DNA of 64,000 bases from Kamptonema formosum PCC 6407 (GTDB lineage Bacteria > Cyanobacteriota > Cyanobacteriia > Cyanobacteriales > Microcoleaceae), in assembly GCF_000332155.1 (NCBI RefSeq), contig NZ_KB235908.1, forward strand, positions 1 to 64,000. Direction: 5' to 3'. Positions 17,770 to 27,157 of the stretch are shown here, one piece after another. The translations under genes and the position numbers were made by a program. The first letter of the stretch is position 1. Each line of letters begins with the position of its first letter. Below the pieces are notes generated by a model. It was not told where the DNA came from and ran no database searches. It was given only the letters and a program-made list of their open reading frames with translations.

Positions 17770-18969
17770 ATGGCTACCAATATCCTTGACAACATTGACC
17801 TGCGGAAGTTGGGGGAATTCCTCGAACAGGCACGTAAAAAGTGCGGCATGACTCAAGCTGATGCAGCTAAAGTTATTGATGCTGCACGCACAACTATGGT
17901 TGCTATCGAGAAAGGAGATCGCCGTCTTAAAGCAACCGAATTGATTAAGCTCGCCCATGCCTATGGACGCTCGGTCAGCGACTTTGTTCGACCGCGCCCC
18001 GTGGTGCAACCTTTTGACGTGCAGTTCCGGGCTGCCTATCAACGCAGTGAGGAGGAAGAGGCACAAATTAAACCAGTCATTCTGCGATTGGAAGAGTTGT
18101 GCCAACATTACTTAGAACTTGAGGAAATAATGGAAGCACCACTCCCACAGATTTATCCTCAAGAGTATGAGGTGACTGGTATGCCGATCGAGGTGGCGGC
18201 GGAGAGTATTGCGATCGCAGAACGTCAGCGCCTTGGGCTTGGAGATGGTCCCATTCCTCTACTGCGAGACATTTTAGAACAGGGCGTGGGACTCCGCATC
18301 TTCTATCTGAAAATGCCATCTAAATATTCGGGACTATACAGCTACAATGACCAACTTGGTGGGTGTATAGCAATTAATTCTGAACATTTTGAAGAGCGAC
18401 GGCGTTGGTCGTTAGCTCATGAATATCTTCACTTTCTTACCCATCGACGCAAACCGACAATTGACTATGAAGAGCAGTACCGAAGGAAACCAGAGAGCGA
18501 ACGACTAGGTGACACCTTTCCCGGCTATTTTCTGATGCCAACAAGTGGCTTGCTTAAGCGGTTCAACGATATGTACCAGACGCATGGTAAGTTCACTCCT
18601 ACTAATTTATTTACTTTGGCGCATTACTACGGTGTATCCATACAAGCACTCGTCAATCGGTTAGAAACAATGAAGCTTCTACCATCTGGAACGTGGGAAC
18701 AGTTGCGCGACCGTGGGTTGAAAGTGAGAAAAGTACAGCAGGAACTTGGCTTAGAAGAAATTCCGCAACGCACTGATATGGTTCCAATTCACTACCAACA
18801 CCTTGCAATTGAGGCACTAGATCAGGGTCTCATTACTGAAGGGCGCTTTGCGGATTTCCTCAGCGTTAACCGCTTGGAGGCCCGCCGCATTGCAAATGTG
18901 TTGCGGGAGCATTCAAGCGGAATGACAGAGGAAGCTGCTCATTTCGACTTGCGCCAACCGCAGGAATAA
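17770..18969 (+). CDS. Xre-type HTH with ImmA/IrrE metallopeptidase domain
   Basis: A 399-residue fusion. The N-terminus is an Xre helix-turn-helix (MTQADAAKVIDAARTTMVAIE, about 28-48 of the protein, continuing GDRRLKATEL). The middle is an ImmA/IrrE (COG2856) zinc peptidase domain with HEYLH (H217, E218, H221). The ATG at 17770 follows the upstream stop by 11 nt; an earlier in-frame start would overlap that gene. COG2856 proteins cleave or release repressors in mobile elements and also act as antitoxin-like partners. With the PIN gene 19 bp downstream, it probably regulates the operon through the palindrome at 15614. Confidence 0.9.
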   Translation: MATNILDNIDLRKLGEFLEQARKKCGMTQADAAKVIDAARTTMVAIEKGDRRLKATELIKLAHAYGRSVSDFVRPRPVVQPFDVQFRAAYQRSEEEEAQIKPVILRLEELCQHYLELEEIMEAPLPQIYPQEYEVTGMPIEVAAESIAIAERQRLGLGDGPIPLLRDILEQGVGLRIFYLKMPSKYSGLYSYNDQLGGCIAINSEHFEERRRWSLAHEYLHFLTHRRKPTIDYEEQYRRKPESERLGDTFPGYFLMPTSGLLKRFNDMYQTHGKFTPTNLFTLAHYYGVSIQALVNRLETMKLLPSGTWEQLRDRGLKVRKVQQELGLEEIPQRTDMVPIHYQHLAIEALDQGLITEGRFADFLSVNRLEARRIANVLREHSSGMTEEAAHFDLRQPQE

Positions 18970-18988
18970 AGGGAAGTGAGGTCAAATT

Positions 18989-19561
18989 ATGCACATTGCT
19001 CACTCCCATGTTATTCTCGATGCCTGCTGTATTCTCAACTTTTGCACTTCGGGTCAATTGCTAGCAATCTTGAAGTCTATTCCTGCTCAAGTTGCAGTCA
19101 CCCAAGTTGTGCAAAAAGACGAGTTAAAGACACTCCAACGCCTTGAAAATGAAGAAAACGAGGGTGCAATTCAATTCGAGGCTGCCATTGCACAAGGTCT
19201 ACTTATAGTTGTAGACTTTGATTCAGAAGAGGAGGCAGAATCGTTTGTGAACTACGCCACTGTTCTAGATGATGGTGAGTCCGCAACCGATGCGATCGCT
19301 GTTCACCGAGGATGGGCGATCGCAACCGACGATAAGAAAGCAATCTCGTTTATTAAACGCGAGGCCTCGCACCTTCAAATTTTATCAACATCAGAGATAA
19401 TCAAGCATTGGTCAGAGGAAGTAGGTGTTGATTCGTCAGCACTACGTGAAGCGCTAAAAGCAATTCGGGTCAAGGGGCGGTATTTACCGCCTAAAAACCA
19501 TCCTCTGCGAAGTTGGTGGGAAGCTGCTTCAACCGATGTCGATAGACGAGACGTACCATAG
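18989..19561 (+). CDS. PIN-domain-like nuclease
   Basis: A 190-residue protein with a PIN-type layout. An N-terminal strand carries the first Asp (VILDACCILNF, D11). A central acidic helix pair contains DDGESATDAIAVHRG, and ATDDKKA supplies the late acidic residues. These match the metal-binding carboxylates of PIN ribonucleases. GTGAGGT lies upstream of the ATG. It follows the Xre-ImmA gene directly. Pairing of Xre-COG2856 proteins with PIN proteins has been predicted as a toxin-antitoxin type, and here the pair sits in one operon with the QueC-like gene. Target RNA is unknown. Confidence 0.8.
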   Translation: MHIAHSHVILDACCILNFCTSGQLLAILKSIPAQVAVTQVVQKDELKTLQRLENEENEGAIQFEAAIAQGLLIVVDFDSEEEAESFVNYATVLDDGESATDAIAVHRGWAIATDDKKAISFIKREASHLQILSTSEIIKHWSEEVGVDSSALREALKAIRVKGRYLPPKNHPLRSWWEAASTDVDRRDVP

Positions 19562-19674
19562 TTTCTTACAAACTTCAGGGGGCGACAACGAGAAAGTAAC
19601 TCTCGCCAGTTCGATAAGGGTATCTTTAGTTAAATTTTTGAACCCTGTTCCTGAAAATTTATATTTCCAGCGAT

Positions 19675-21237
19675 TCAGCGCCCTAAACCACTAGCACTAT
19701 CTGGTTCCGCTCGCTCCCAATCCCTACCCCTCGCCTCTATCCGATCTAGCTCCTCTGCCACCACTGCCCAAAAATCAATATCTTCAGAGGAAATACCCTG
19801 AGCTAAAACCAAAGTTTCTCCGCGAACTTTGATTAACTCCCCTCGGACAGAAACAGTCAGAGAAGACACCGAAACCCCCTCCGACTCTCTCACTATCAAA
19901 TCGTACAAATCTCCTACCCGAACGCGAGTGTACTCATCAGTCTCTTGCACGCGATCGCGTGCATAATTGATTAAATACTCAAAAGCTCTTTGAGCCGTTG
20001 GTAGAATAGACTCAGCCATTTTTACCTGCTGAATATCCATTGTGGCTGCTGGCTGTACTGAATCAGCATTCAAATCGCCCCCTGGCGGGTTCAGAATTAT
20101 CGGCTTTAAGTTACCCAAAACCTCTGAGTTTTCTTTAACAGTTGCACCCAAAACCTCTGCATCGCCATAAGATAAAGCGCTTTGCACTTCACCCTCTACT
20201 GTAATCCGCAGCACAATGTGGCTGTCTCGATCTGAAATCACCCTAATTGCTTCACCCGACTCTAAAAATGCTGTCCAATCTTCTATAACCTTGCATTTCC
20301 GCAGCTTCAACTGTTGATAGCCATCTAATAAAGCCCTAGATAGCAAATTCTCTAGCTCTAAGCGCTCTTCTTCTTCTAGCTTTACTACCTCTTCTGTAAA
20401 CTGTTCTCGGACTCCCTCTTCACTTTCATTCTGGTCTTTCAAAAGAGCCAAATTGCTTAAAGCAAGAGGTACGATTAGTTCGCTAGAATCAGAGCGATCG
20501 CTCTTTAAATCTTGCGCCTGTATTTCAGTATCTAAAGTCCCCGCTTCTGTCGATCGCGAATCAGCTTCATCCCCCTCTCCTTCACCAACCAATGTCCCAA
20601 CTTGATTGTCACCATCCACTTGTGACAGCCAAACCAGCAAATTTTGTTTTGGTTGCCCATCTTGCCTCTTTAAGGAGGATAAGCCTTTAAGTTCAAGAAC
20701 TCGGCGTTCCCAATCTTTGCTTAATTCGATGAAATTGGCGGCATTAGTTTTTACCAGACTGATTTGAGCATAGGCATATTTCTCACCTGCCAAAGACAGG
20801 GCAAAATCAATAGCAGCGAGGCAGCCGTGATAGAAATCTTGAGTCTCGCCGATGCAGACACAATCTTTTATAGCCGGTTCGCAATCGATTTCTCTTCCAA
20901 TTTGTCTGAGTTGAGAAATGGATTTAACAGGCAACCTAGAAATGGATAGCTTACAGTCGCCTGCTGCTGAACTCGAACTTAGAGATTGTTGGGGTGAGTC
21001 ATCTTCATTGATAAAAGTTGCTATTTTAGCTTCTAAAAGGCTAAGTGTTTGTACCCCGCCTTCTTCATCTATTAACTTAACTGCCCCATCCAATCCCGCC
21101 AGCAATCCCTGATAAAAATCTTGGGTTTCTCCAGCTATTGCTCGGTCAGTTGCTATCTTCTCAAAAAAAGCTAACCCTATTTGTTTCAGCCTCAAAATAT
21201 ACTCAGGAGAAAATCTCTGCATCGTCCCTAAAAACAT
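19675..21237 (-). CDS. 520-aa protein with duplicated N-terminal domain
   Basis: I do not recognise this protein. Residues about 1-80 and 100-185 look like two copies of one unit, each with LRQIG or LKQIG and then GETQDFYQGLLAGLD or GETQDFYHGCLAAID. A long acidic linker (about 205-300) leads to a C-terminal part with mixed strands and helices. No membrane segment or catalytic motif is evident. It is transcribed away from the 208-aa gene at 21606, with 368 bp between them in which I see no further feature. Confidence 0.65.
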   Translation of the reverse strand: MFLGTMQRFSPEYILRLKQIGLAFFEKIATDRAIAGETQDFYQGLLAGLDGAVKLIDEEGGVQTLSLLEAKIATFINEDDSPQQSLSSSSAAGDCKLSISRLPVKSISQLRQIGREIDCEPAIKDCVCIGETQDFYHGCLAAIDFALSLAGEKYAYAQISLVKTNAANFIELSKDWERRVLELKGLSSLKRQDGQPKQNLLVWLSQVDGDNQVGTLVGEGEGDEADSRSTEAGTLDTEIQAQDLKSDRSDSSELIVPLALSNLALLKDQNESEEGVREQFTEEVVKLEEEERLELENLLSRALLDGYQQLKLRKCKVIEDWTAFLESGEAIRVISDRDSHIVLRITVEGEVQSALSYGDAEVLGATVKENSEVLGNLKPIILNPPGGDLNADSVQPAATMDIQQVKMAESILPTAQRAFEYLINYARDRVQETDEYTRVRVGDLYDLIVRESEGVSVSSLTVSVRGELIKVRGETLVLAQGISSEDIDFWAVVAEELDRIEARGRDWERAEPDSASGLGR

Positions 21238-21605
21238 AAGCCTGCCGCCACTTAAAAGTACGTCTATCTTTTAGCAATCAACCTATCATGCACTCTTGTC
21301 ATTCTCAGTACACCCTCAGTTGTAAATAACTTTAGTTCTCAAGGCACAGAACATTAAAGCCGTACTTGTTGTATCAAAAAGTAGTCGAACAAACGCCTAT
21401 TGCTATAGCTAGCTGGAATTAGAACAAACAACCACCAATCGGACGATAGTTTTTGCATCTGAATCGCGTTTGAATAGTCCGCCAGAGTAATTTTGCCAAT
21501 GACTTTTGAGGTGGGAAATTAGGAAGGACGGCGGATTGAGTTTACCGCCTTTAGCTTTTAGCTTAAATCAGTAACTTTTACTGTTAATCGGAGAACGCCG
21601 TTCCC

Positions 21606-22232
21606 ATGCAATTTAACCATCAACAGAGTTCTCGACAGCCTATACCCGCAGATCCCCTGCGGCATAGCAGGAGGCACATACTAGCGTCCATCCTATTGCT
21701 ACTAGATAGCGATCGCGCCCTTGCCGATTGGTCTCTTCCCCAACTACCTCACGTATCAGGATTTACCTACAAAGGAAATCGCTTTCTCGTAGCTACGATT
21801 AAAGAGGTTGAGCAGATAGTTTGGGGATGGATCGAGAATAATTTATGGGCAGTAAGCAATACTGACGAAGATATTAACTTGCTGCTTCAGCACTTGCAAA
21901 TTTCCCCATCTCTAATTGAAGCACTCAATGGACAAGCTACTCTCAATTATCTTCGGACTGTTCATCCTAGAAAATTCTCCAAGCTTTTATCTCCTGCCAT
22001 AGCCAATCCCACGCAATTCGTACAAGCTTTATTTGAGAACCGTAGCCGACCGGGATTGGTTAAACGCGCCATTTGTGAGTCTGCCCAGTTCTCGCCTCTA
22101 GCTTGGACAGAAGTGGAACGGGCTGGATATCTCATTTACTGCATTGTTAATCAACCAGAGGTTCTTCCTGGCTCCATCAAACTAACAATCAAGTATCCTT
22201 ATCCCTACAATCCCATCAAAAAGCGAGCTTAG
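21606..22232 (+). CDS. Hypothetical 208-aa protein
   Basis: No family recognised. The N-terminal about 45 residues are basic and polar; the rest looks globular with aromatic-rich helices (EVEQIVWGWIENNLWAV). No membrane segment is seen. The gene ends 65 bp before a long inverted repeat that lies upstream of parA, so it is probably a separate transcription unit beside the partition locus. Confidence 0.6.
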   Translation: MQFNHQQSSRQPIPADPLRHSRRHILASILLLLDSDRALADWSLPQLPHVSGFTYKGNRFLVATIKEVEQIVWGWIENNLWAVSNTDEDINLLLQHLQISPSLIEALNGQATLNYLRTVHPRKFSKLLSPAIANPTQFVQALFENRSRPGLVKRAICESAQFSPLAWTEVERAGYLIYCIVNQPEVLPGSIKLTIKYPYPYNPIKKRA

Positions 22233-22296
22233 GATTCTTTACAGAACTGGCAGAAAATTAGGCTCTTAAGTGGATAATTCTCGCCCTCCTGAAGGA

Positions 22297-22335
22297 TTCG
22301 ACGGTGAGTTGAGCCAAACTGCGCTCACCGTCGAA
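22297..22335. repeat. 12-bp perfect inverted repeat upstream of parA
   Basis: TTCGACGGTGAG (22297-22308) and CTCACCGTCGAA (22324-22335) are exact complements around a 15-nt spacer. No T-run follows. Its place between the 208-aa gene and parA makes it a candidate centromere-type site, an operator, or a terminator of the upstream gene. Confidence 0.6.
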
Positions 22336-22439
22336 GTCTTAGCCGAATGGGGTGGGTTTGCGGCGCGGTTAAATTCTATGACTCTTGCCAATTGCTAAAC
22401 CTGGGGAAAAATAAAAAAATCCCTAATGCGCCTTAAAAA

Positions 22440-22454
22440 ATATCACCTTGATAT
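22440..22454. promoter_or_regulatory. Candidate parA operator
   Basis: ATATCA and TGATAT form a perfect 6-bp inverted repeat around CCT. TTGATA within it is followed about 10-20 bp later by TATAACTATAAG, so the repeat overlaps a plausible promoter region for parA. Confidence 0.4.
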
Positions 22455-22624
22455 GAGAGTATAACTATAAGTTTTTCTACAAGACGGTCAGAGGATAGGG
22501 TTTATGCAAAAAGTGCAGATATCCCCAGACTTCAACAAGAGTGCAAATATGCTTACAGTTTTAACCGCCACATCCTCTTGCACGCAGGATGGAACTATGG
22601 CGGCACGCTACAGGAGCACAAGTT

Positions 22625-23386
22625 ATGACAAAGATCATCTCGCTATTCAACCAAGCCGGCGGTGTGGGGAAAACCACAATCACGCTCAATCTTGGCTACC
22701 AATTATCTAAGCGCGGTCGCAAAGTTCTGCTCATCGATATCGATCCTCAAGGTTCCCTGACGCTCTTCATGGGCGTTGACTCTCAGAACTTGGATAAAAC
22801 TGTGTTTGATGCCATTGTCAATGAAGAGCCTCTGCCCATCCACACGGGTATTCACGGCATGGATTTGGCTCCTACAAACATCAACCTTAGCGCCGCTGAA
22901 ATTCAATTGGTTAACATGGATTTTCGGGAAATTCGCCTCAAAGATGCGATCGCCCCCATTCAAGACAACTACGAATTTATCCTCATAGATTGCCCTCCCA
23001 GTTTAGGCTTGCTCAGCTACATCAGCCTGATCGCCGCTACTCACGTCTTAGTCCCCGTTGAGACTCACTACAAAGCCTTTGAGGGCACCAACCTGTTGTT
23101 ACAAACAGTAGCCAGAATCAAGAAGAAGGGGAACCGTTCTTTACAGGTAGCTGGTTTTGTTCCCTCGCGCTACGCGGCTGCCAACTCTCAGGACAAGCGG
23201 ACTCTCAAAGCCATAAACGAGCAGTTTTCGACCGTCGCCCCCGTTTACACTCCCATTCCCCGCATAACTGCGTTCGCGGATGCTTCGGAGAAACAAGTCC
23301 CGCTTGCTGTTTACGAACCTAAAAATCCCGTTGTCAAAATATTAGACCAATTAGCAGCCAAGATGGAGAAACTCAATGTCAAGTAA
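22625..23386 (+). CDS. parA: ParA-family partition ATPase
   Basis: A 253-residue ParA. The Walker A reads NQAGGVGKTT (K16), Walker A' is LLIDIDPQGSL and Walker B is FILIDCPPSLG. The signature lysine that normally starts the deviant Walker A (KGGVGKT) is replaced by Ala. I believe other cyanobacterial plasmid ParAs share this, so activity need not be lost. The short form without an N-terminal HTH resembles type Ib ParA. The ATG at 22625 is chosen because similarity starts there; an upstream in-frame start adds 12 unlike residues. It overlaps parB by 11 bp, so the pair is one operon for plasmid partition. Confidence 0.92.
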   Translation: MTKIISLFNQAGGVGKTTITLNLGYQLSKRGRKVLLIDIDPQGSLTLFMGVDSQNLDKTVFDAIVNEEPLPIHTGIHGMDLAPTNINLSAAEIQLVNMDFREIRLKDAIAPIQDNYEFILIDCPPSLGLLSYISLIAATHVLVPVETHYKAFEGTNLLLQTVARIKKKGNRSLQVAGFVPSRYAAANSQDKRTLKAINEQFSTVAPVYTPIPRITAFADASEKQVPLAVYEPKNPVVKILDQLAAKMEKLNVK

Positions 23387-24299
23387 GAATGACCAACCCT
23401 ATAAAGGTAAGGCAAATTTGAGCGTTTTATTTGGAGATGATGAAGTGGTAGAACCAACAGAGAGACTTCTATCGATTGAATCGATCCAGATTGCCTCCTC
23501 TCAACCCCGGCGATACTTTGACTCCCAAGCAATGCAGGCTTTGGTTGAGTCAGTAAAAACTGACGGAATTCTCCAACCTTTATTAGTTCGTCCCTTGGGA
23601 GAGGAAAAATACGAGCTAGTCGCAGGCGAAAGGCGGTATCGGGCAGCTAGAGAACTAGGATTAACAGAAGTCCCTGTTATCGTTCGGGATTTGACAGAAC
23701 AACAAGCTTTGCGCGTCGCCTTAGTTGAGAACCTCCAGCGGGAAGACCTCAACCCAGTTGAAGAAACAGAGGGGATTTTGCAACTGCTCTCCCATCACCT
23801 TGAATACGATCGAGAAGAGGTGATACACCTGCTCTACCGGATGCAAAATGACGTGCAGAGGATGAATGATAACGTTATCATTCATCCTGAAATGCAAATA
23901 GTTACCAAGGTTTTTAGCGAATTGGGGCGGATGTCATGGGAGTCTTTCGTCAGCAACAGACTAGGATTGCTGAAGCTGCCAGCAGACATTCAAGAAGCCC
24001 TGCGCCGGGGTCAGATCGAGTACACTAAGGCGCGAGCGATCGCCAAAGTTAAAGATGAGCCAGCCAGAACGTTGCTTCTGGAATCTGCGATCGCGGAAGG
24101 TCTATCTTTAACTCAAATTAAAGAACGCATCGCAGATTTAAAGACAGATACTTCGGTAGAAAAACCCGAAGAAAATCTGAAAACCCAAATTAAGGGAGCT
24201 TTAACAAAAGCGAACAAGTCAAAAGTTTGGAACGATCCAAAGAAGCAGAAACGCCTCCAAAAAATTCTCACAGAGCTAGAATCCCTCTTAGCAGATTAG
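23376..24299 (+). CDS. parB: ParB/RepB/Spo0J-type centromere-binding protein
   Basis: A 307-residue ParB. The N-terminal CTP-binding ParB/Srx domain has LVAGERRYRAARELG and the ENLQREDLNPVEE helix, both characteristic of the family. A central HTH region (WESFVSNRLGLLKLP, then GQIEYTKARAIAKV) should bind parS. The C-terminus is a charged, probably dimerising segment. It overlaps parA by 11 bp. Compared with canonical ParB there is an insert of about 40 residues between the Srx domain and the HTH (about 150-185). Its DNA site is unknown; inverted repeats flank the operon. Confidence 0.93.
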   Translation: MSSKNDQPYKGKANLSVLFGDDEVVEPTERLLSIESIQIASSQPRRYFDSQAMQALVESVKTDGILQPLLVRPLGEEKYELVAGERRYRAARELGLTEVPVIVRDLTEQQALRVALVENLQREDLNPVEETEGILQLLSHHLEYDREEVIHLLYRMQNDVQRMNDNVIIHPEMQIVTKVFSELGRMSWESFVSNRLGLLKLPADIQEALRRGQIEYTKARAIAKVKDEPARTLLLESAIAEGLSLTQIKERIADLKTDTSVEKPEENLKTQIKGALTKANKSKVWNDPKKQKRLQKILTELESLLAD

Positions 24300-24388
24300 G
24301 AAAAATTTAGCGCTGCCGCATTCCAGCTAGTCGCTACAACCCGAGTTGAGAGAAAAAGTTCAGCCCAAAAAAGTGATAATTCTATTCA

Positions 24389-24447
24389 AAGGCAGAAGCG
24401 CTTGACACTTATTCTGAATTAAAGCTCCGCATTCTAGCTTCTGCCTT
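24389..24447. repeat. 11-bp inverted repeat downstream of parB
   Basis: AAGGCAGAAGC (24389-24399) and GCTTCTGCCTT (24437-24447) pair perfectly around 37 nt. It lies 90 bp after parB. It could be part of a centromere, an attenuating stem, or a terminator, but it has no T-run. The rest of 24300-24590 shows nothing else. Confidence 0.5.
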
Positions 24448-24590
24448 AAATCAGAAATTAGCTTGGCAGCAGTGAAGGAAAAATCAGCTTTTAGGTAGAG
24501 CTAGCTCAAGCTTAGTAGTTGATAGATTAACACTTAGAACTGAACCCGAAAAATACCGACTCCAACCAAGTCTTGCGAAGGTTGATAAAT

Positions 24591-25157
24591 ATGGTACAAA
24601 CTAACACTCTCTCAAACCGCAGCCAACTTTCACTGCCAGCAAACTATCAAACCCTGTCCGGCTATTTTTTGACCAATTTTCAAAAGTCGCTCAACGCTTT
24701 TGCCCGTGCCTGGAACAAGTATCAGCCAAATGATTCGCTCTCAAACGACAGAAAACAAGACTTATATTGGCTGGAATCAATACTGCAAGAGTACAAGACT
24801 TCCATCCACAATACTTCAACCAGCAGTCAAGCGTTTTGGAAAGGTTACACCGATGGAAAAGAAAGCAGGAGAACAATTTCTGACTTCGACTCGCCAAGCG
24901 TCGCACAAACCTTACTCAAAGTAATCGCGAATCCTAAAGCCACTCAAATCTACGAGTTGGGGATTCAAGTAGGATGGCGGTACGTTCGCCTCAAAGACTA
25001 CTTGCTACGAATCAGAAAGCAGCGAAAATTGGAAGAATCGAAGCAGGTTCAAGATTATCGACAATTTTTAAGTTTTATCCGTCAAAAGGCTGATTTAGAA
25101 GATATGGACTCATTCGTAAGTTTTGGATGGAGGGGTGAAAGGAAGTCAGGACAATGA
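24591..25157 (+). CDS. Hypothetical 188-aa protein coupled to hybrid kinase
   Basis: No family recognised. The protein is helical and rich in Ser and Gln in its first half, basic in its second (RIRKQRKLEESKQ). It has no membrane segment. The ATG at 24591 follows AAGG at suitable distance; a TTG at 24573 is also in frame. Its stop overlaps the start of the sensor kinase gene (ATGA), so it is translationally coupled and may be an input or accessory protein for that kinase. Confidence 0.65.
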   Translation: MVQTNTLSNRSQLSLPANYQTLSGYFLTNFQKSLNAFARAWNKYQPNDSLSNDRKQDLYWLESILQEYKTSIHNTSTSSQAFWKGYTDGKESRRTISDFDSPSVAQTLLKVIANPKATQIYELGIQVGWRYVRLKDYLLRIRKQRKLEESKQVQDYRQFLSFIRQKADLEDMDSFVSFGWRGERKSGQ

Positions 25158-26233
25158 GAGATAAACCCAGTAGAATCCTGGCCGTTGACGATGCAGCAGA
25201 CAACTTATTTATTATGCAGGCAATCCTCTCAGAAGAAGGCTACTGCGTCACCACAAGATCCAGCGGACTTGAGGCTTTAGCTCAAGTTAAGGAGTCACCG
25301 CCAGATTTACTCCTGTTGGATGTAATGATGCCAGAAGTAGATGGTTACGAAGTGACTTACAGAATTCGCTCAAATCCTCAACTTCCCTTTATCCCCATCC
25401 TGTTAATTGCGGCTGACAACTCAACGACTATCGCAGATGGGCTAGACTTGGGTGCTGATGATTTCGTTTGCAAGCCTATTCAAGTAAATGAGTTACTGGC
25501 TCGCGTCCGCAGCCTCCTCCGACTCAAACACAGCATAGATGCGATGCTGGAAATGACAAAGGCACGAGAGGATTTTGTGGCTCGTCTTACCCACGACTTG
25601 CGGATTCCCCTTGTCGGCGCTGATAGAATGCTGACCCTACTCCAACGAGGGAAATTCGGCGAACTACCTCAAAAAGCGATAGAGGCGATCGCTACCATCG
25701 GTAACAGTAACCAAAATTTGCTTTTGTTAGTCAATACTTTACTGGAAGTTCACCGATTTGAATCTGGTTGCAAGAGCCTCGCGATCGCCCCCTTTGACCT
25801 GAAAAAACTGGTCAAAGAGGTCGTCAAGGAACTGGAGGCTGTGGCTATCGACAAAGGACTTGTTCTAACTTTCGACGAGCCTGACTCCCAACCGCTGCGG
25901 ATTGAGGGCGATCGCCTGGAACTCCGCCGAGTCATCACCAACTTAGTCGGAAATGCCATTAAATTCACCGATTTTGGTTGTGTGAAAATCGTTGTCCGTT
26001 CAGATGTTAAGTCGGTAAGCATTAGTGTAGAAGACACCGGCCCCGGCATCAGAGCCTCAGAACAAGCCACGCTGTTTGAACGATTCCGCACCGGAAACCA
26101 TGCTAGAGCAGGTTGCGGCTTGGGGCTGCATTTGTCCCACCGGATTGTAGAAGCCCATTCTGGCAGCATTGACGTGACATCAACGGTGGGTCAAGGCAGC
26201 ACATTTACTGTACAGCTCCCCATCTCGCTCTAA
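25154..26233 (+). CDS. Response-regulator/histidine kinase hybrid
   Basis: A 359-residue soluble protein. A receiver domain (1-125) with phospho-acceptor D56 in LLLLDVMMPE comes first, then a HisKA helix with H147 (RLTHDLRIPL), then a HATPase_c domain with N box (LVGNAIKFTD), G1 (VEDTGPGI) and G2 (CGLGLHLS). The order REC-HisKA-HATPase is common in cyanobacteria for kinases that integrate a phosphorelay. There are no membrane segments, so the signal is cytoplasmic or comes from a partner protein. The NarL-type regulator at 26328 follows within 95 bp and is the likely output. Confidence 0.93.
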   Translation: MRDKPSRILAVDDAADNLFIMQAILSEEGYCVTTRSSGLEALAQVKESPPDLLLLDVMMPEVDGYEVTYRIRSNPQLPFIPILLIAADNSTTIADGLDLGADDFVCKPIQVNELLARVRSLLRLKHSIDAMLEMTKAREDFVARLTHDLRIPLVGADRMLTLLQRGKFGELPQKAIEAIATIGNSNQNLLLLVNTLLEVHRFESGCKSLAIAPFDLKKLVKEVVKELEAVAIDKGLVLTFDEPDSQPLRIEGDRLELRRVITNLVGNAIKFTDFGCVKIVVRSDVKSVSISVEDTGPGIRASEQATLFERFRTGNHARAGCGLGLHLSHRIVEAHSGSIDVTSTVGQGSTFTVQLPISL

Positions 26234-26327
26234 AAGTCTTGTTTGGATACAAAAGAGCACATAGGTTCTACCTTGGACACACTCGTGTCGCTGAAGTACA
26301 ATTGTCCTTTTTTTAAACAAACCAACC

Positions 26328-27062
26328 ATGAATAAAATTAGTGTTGCCTTAATTGAAGACCATCACCTGACAAGGGCGGGAATCAAAGCAGCTTTAGAAG
26401 ACTGCGAAGAACTTCAATTTATCGGAGAAGCAGCTAACGGCCTGCAAGGGATAACTTTACTGGAGAAAACCCGGCCTGATGTAGCGATCGTTGATATCGG
26501 ACTGCCAGGGTTGATAGATGGGATTGAACTGACAAAAAGGTTCAAAGAATACATACAAACTGCCCAAACTCAAAGCGTCGATAACCAACCGAAAGTATTG
26601 ATTTTGACGATGCAGGATAATGAGGAATCAGTGCTGGCAGCTTTTGCAGCGGGAGCCGACTCTTACTGCATGAAAGATGTCAGTTTTGAAAAGTTAGTGG
26701 AAGCTGTTGTTGAGACAAATGCTGGTGAAAACTGGATCGATTCTTCAATTGCCAGAATCGTTTTGGCTCGCATGAATAACCCTTTTAAGGAAGCTGTTAA
26801 CTCAGCAACCATTTCCACTGTGTCAATCAATGGAGTCGAGCCAGAATACAGTCATTTGTTAATGGCGAACCCTTTAACAGAACGCGAAAAAGAGGTTATA
26901 GAGTTGATTGTTGAAGGTTGTAGCAATGAGGAAATTTGCAAGCAGCTATACATTTCCCTCGGTACTGTGAAAACTCATGTGCGTAACATCCTTAATAAGC
27001 TGTCTTGCGACGATCGCACTCAAGCGGCTGTCAGAGCTCTTCGCGCTGGTTTAGTTGACTAA
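26328..27062 (+). CDS. NarL/LuxR-type response regulator
   Basis: A 244-residue regulator. The receiver domain (1-130) has D56 in AIVDIGLPG and a conserved Lys in YCMKDVSFEKL. A linker leads to a C-terminal LuxR-type HTH (LTEREKEVIELIVEG, then LGTVKTHVRNILNKL). All key residues are present. It follows the hybrid kinase in the same direction and is probably phosphorylated by it to control transcription. Target genes are not evident; the restriction-modification operon begins 96 bp downstream. Confidence 0.93.
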   Translation: MNKISVALIEDHHLTRAGIKAALEDCEELQFIGEAANGLQGITLLEKTRPDVAIVDIGLPGLIDGIELTKRFKEYIQTAQTQSVDNQPKVLILTMQDNEESVLAAFAAGADSYCMKDVSFEKLVEAVVETNAGENWIDSSIARIVLARMNNPFKEAVNSATISTVSINGVEPEYSHLLMANPLTEREKEVIELIVEGCSNEEICKQLYISLGTVKTHVRNILNKLSCDDRTQAAVRALRAGLVD

Positions 27063-27157
27063 ATCCGCTTCAAGAGCAACCGCTTGGTGGATAATACAAC
27101 AGAGACGTTCCAGCAATCTAAGCTATTTAAGCCAGGGTCGCGATTAGAGGAGATGCA

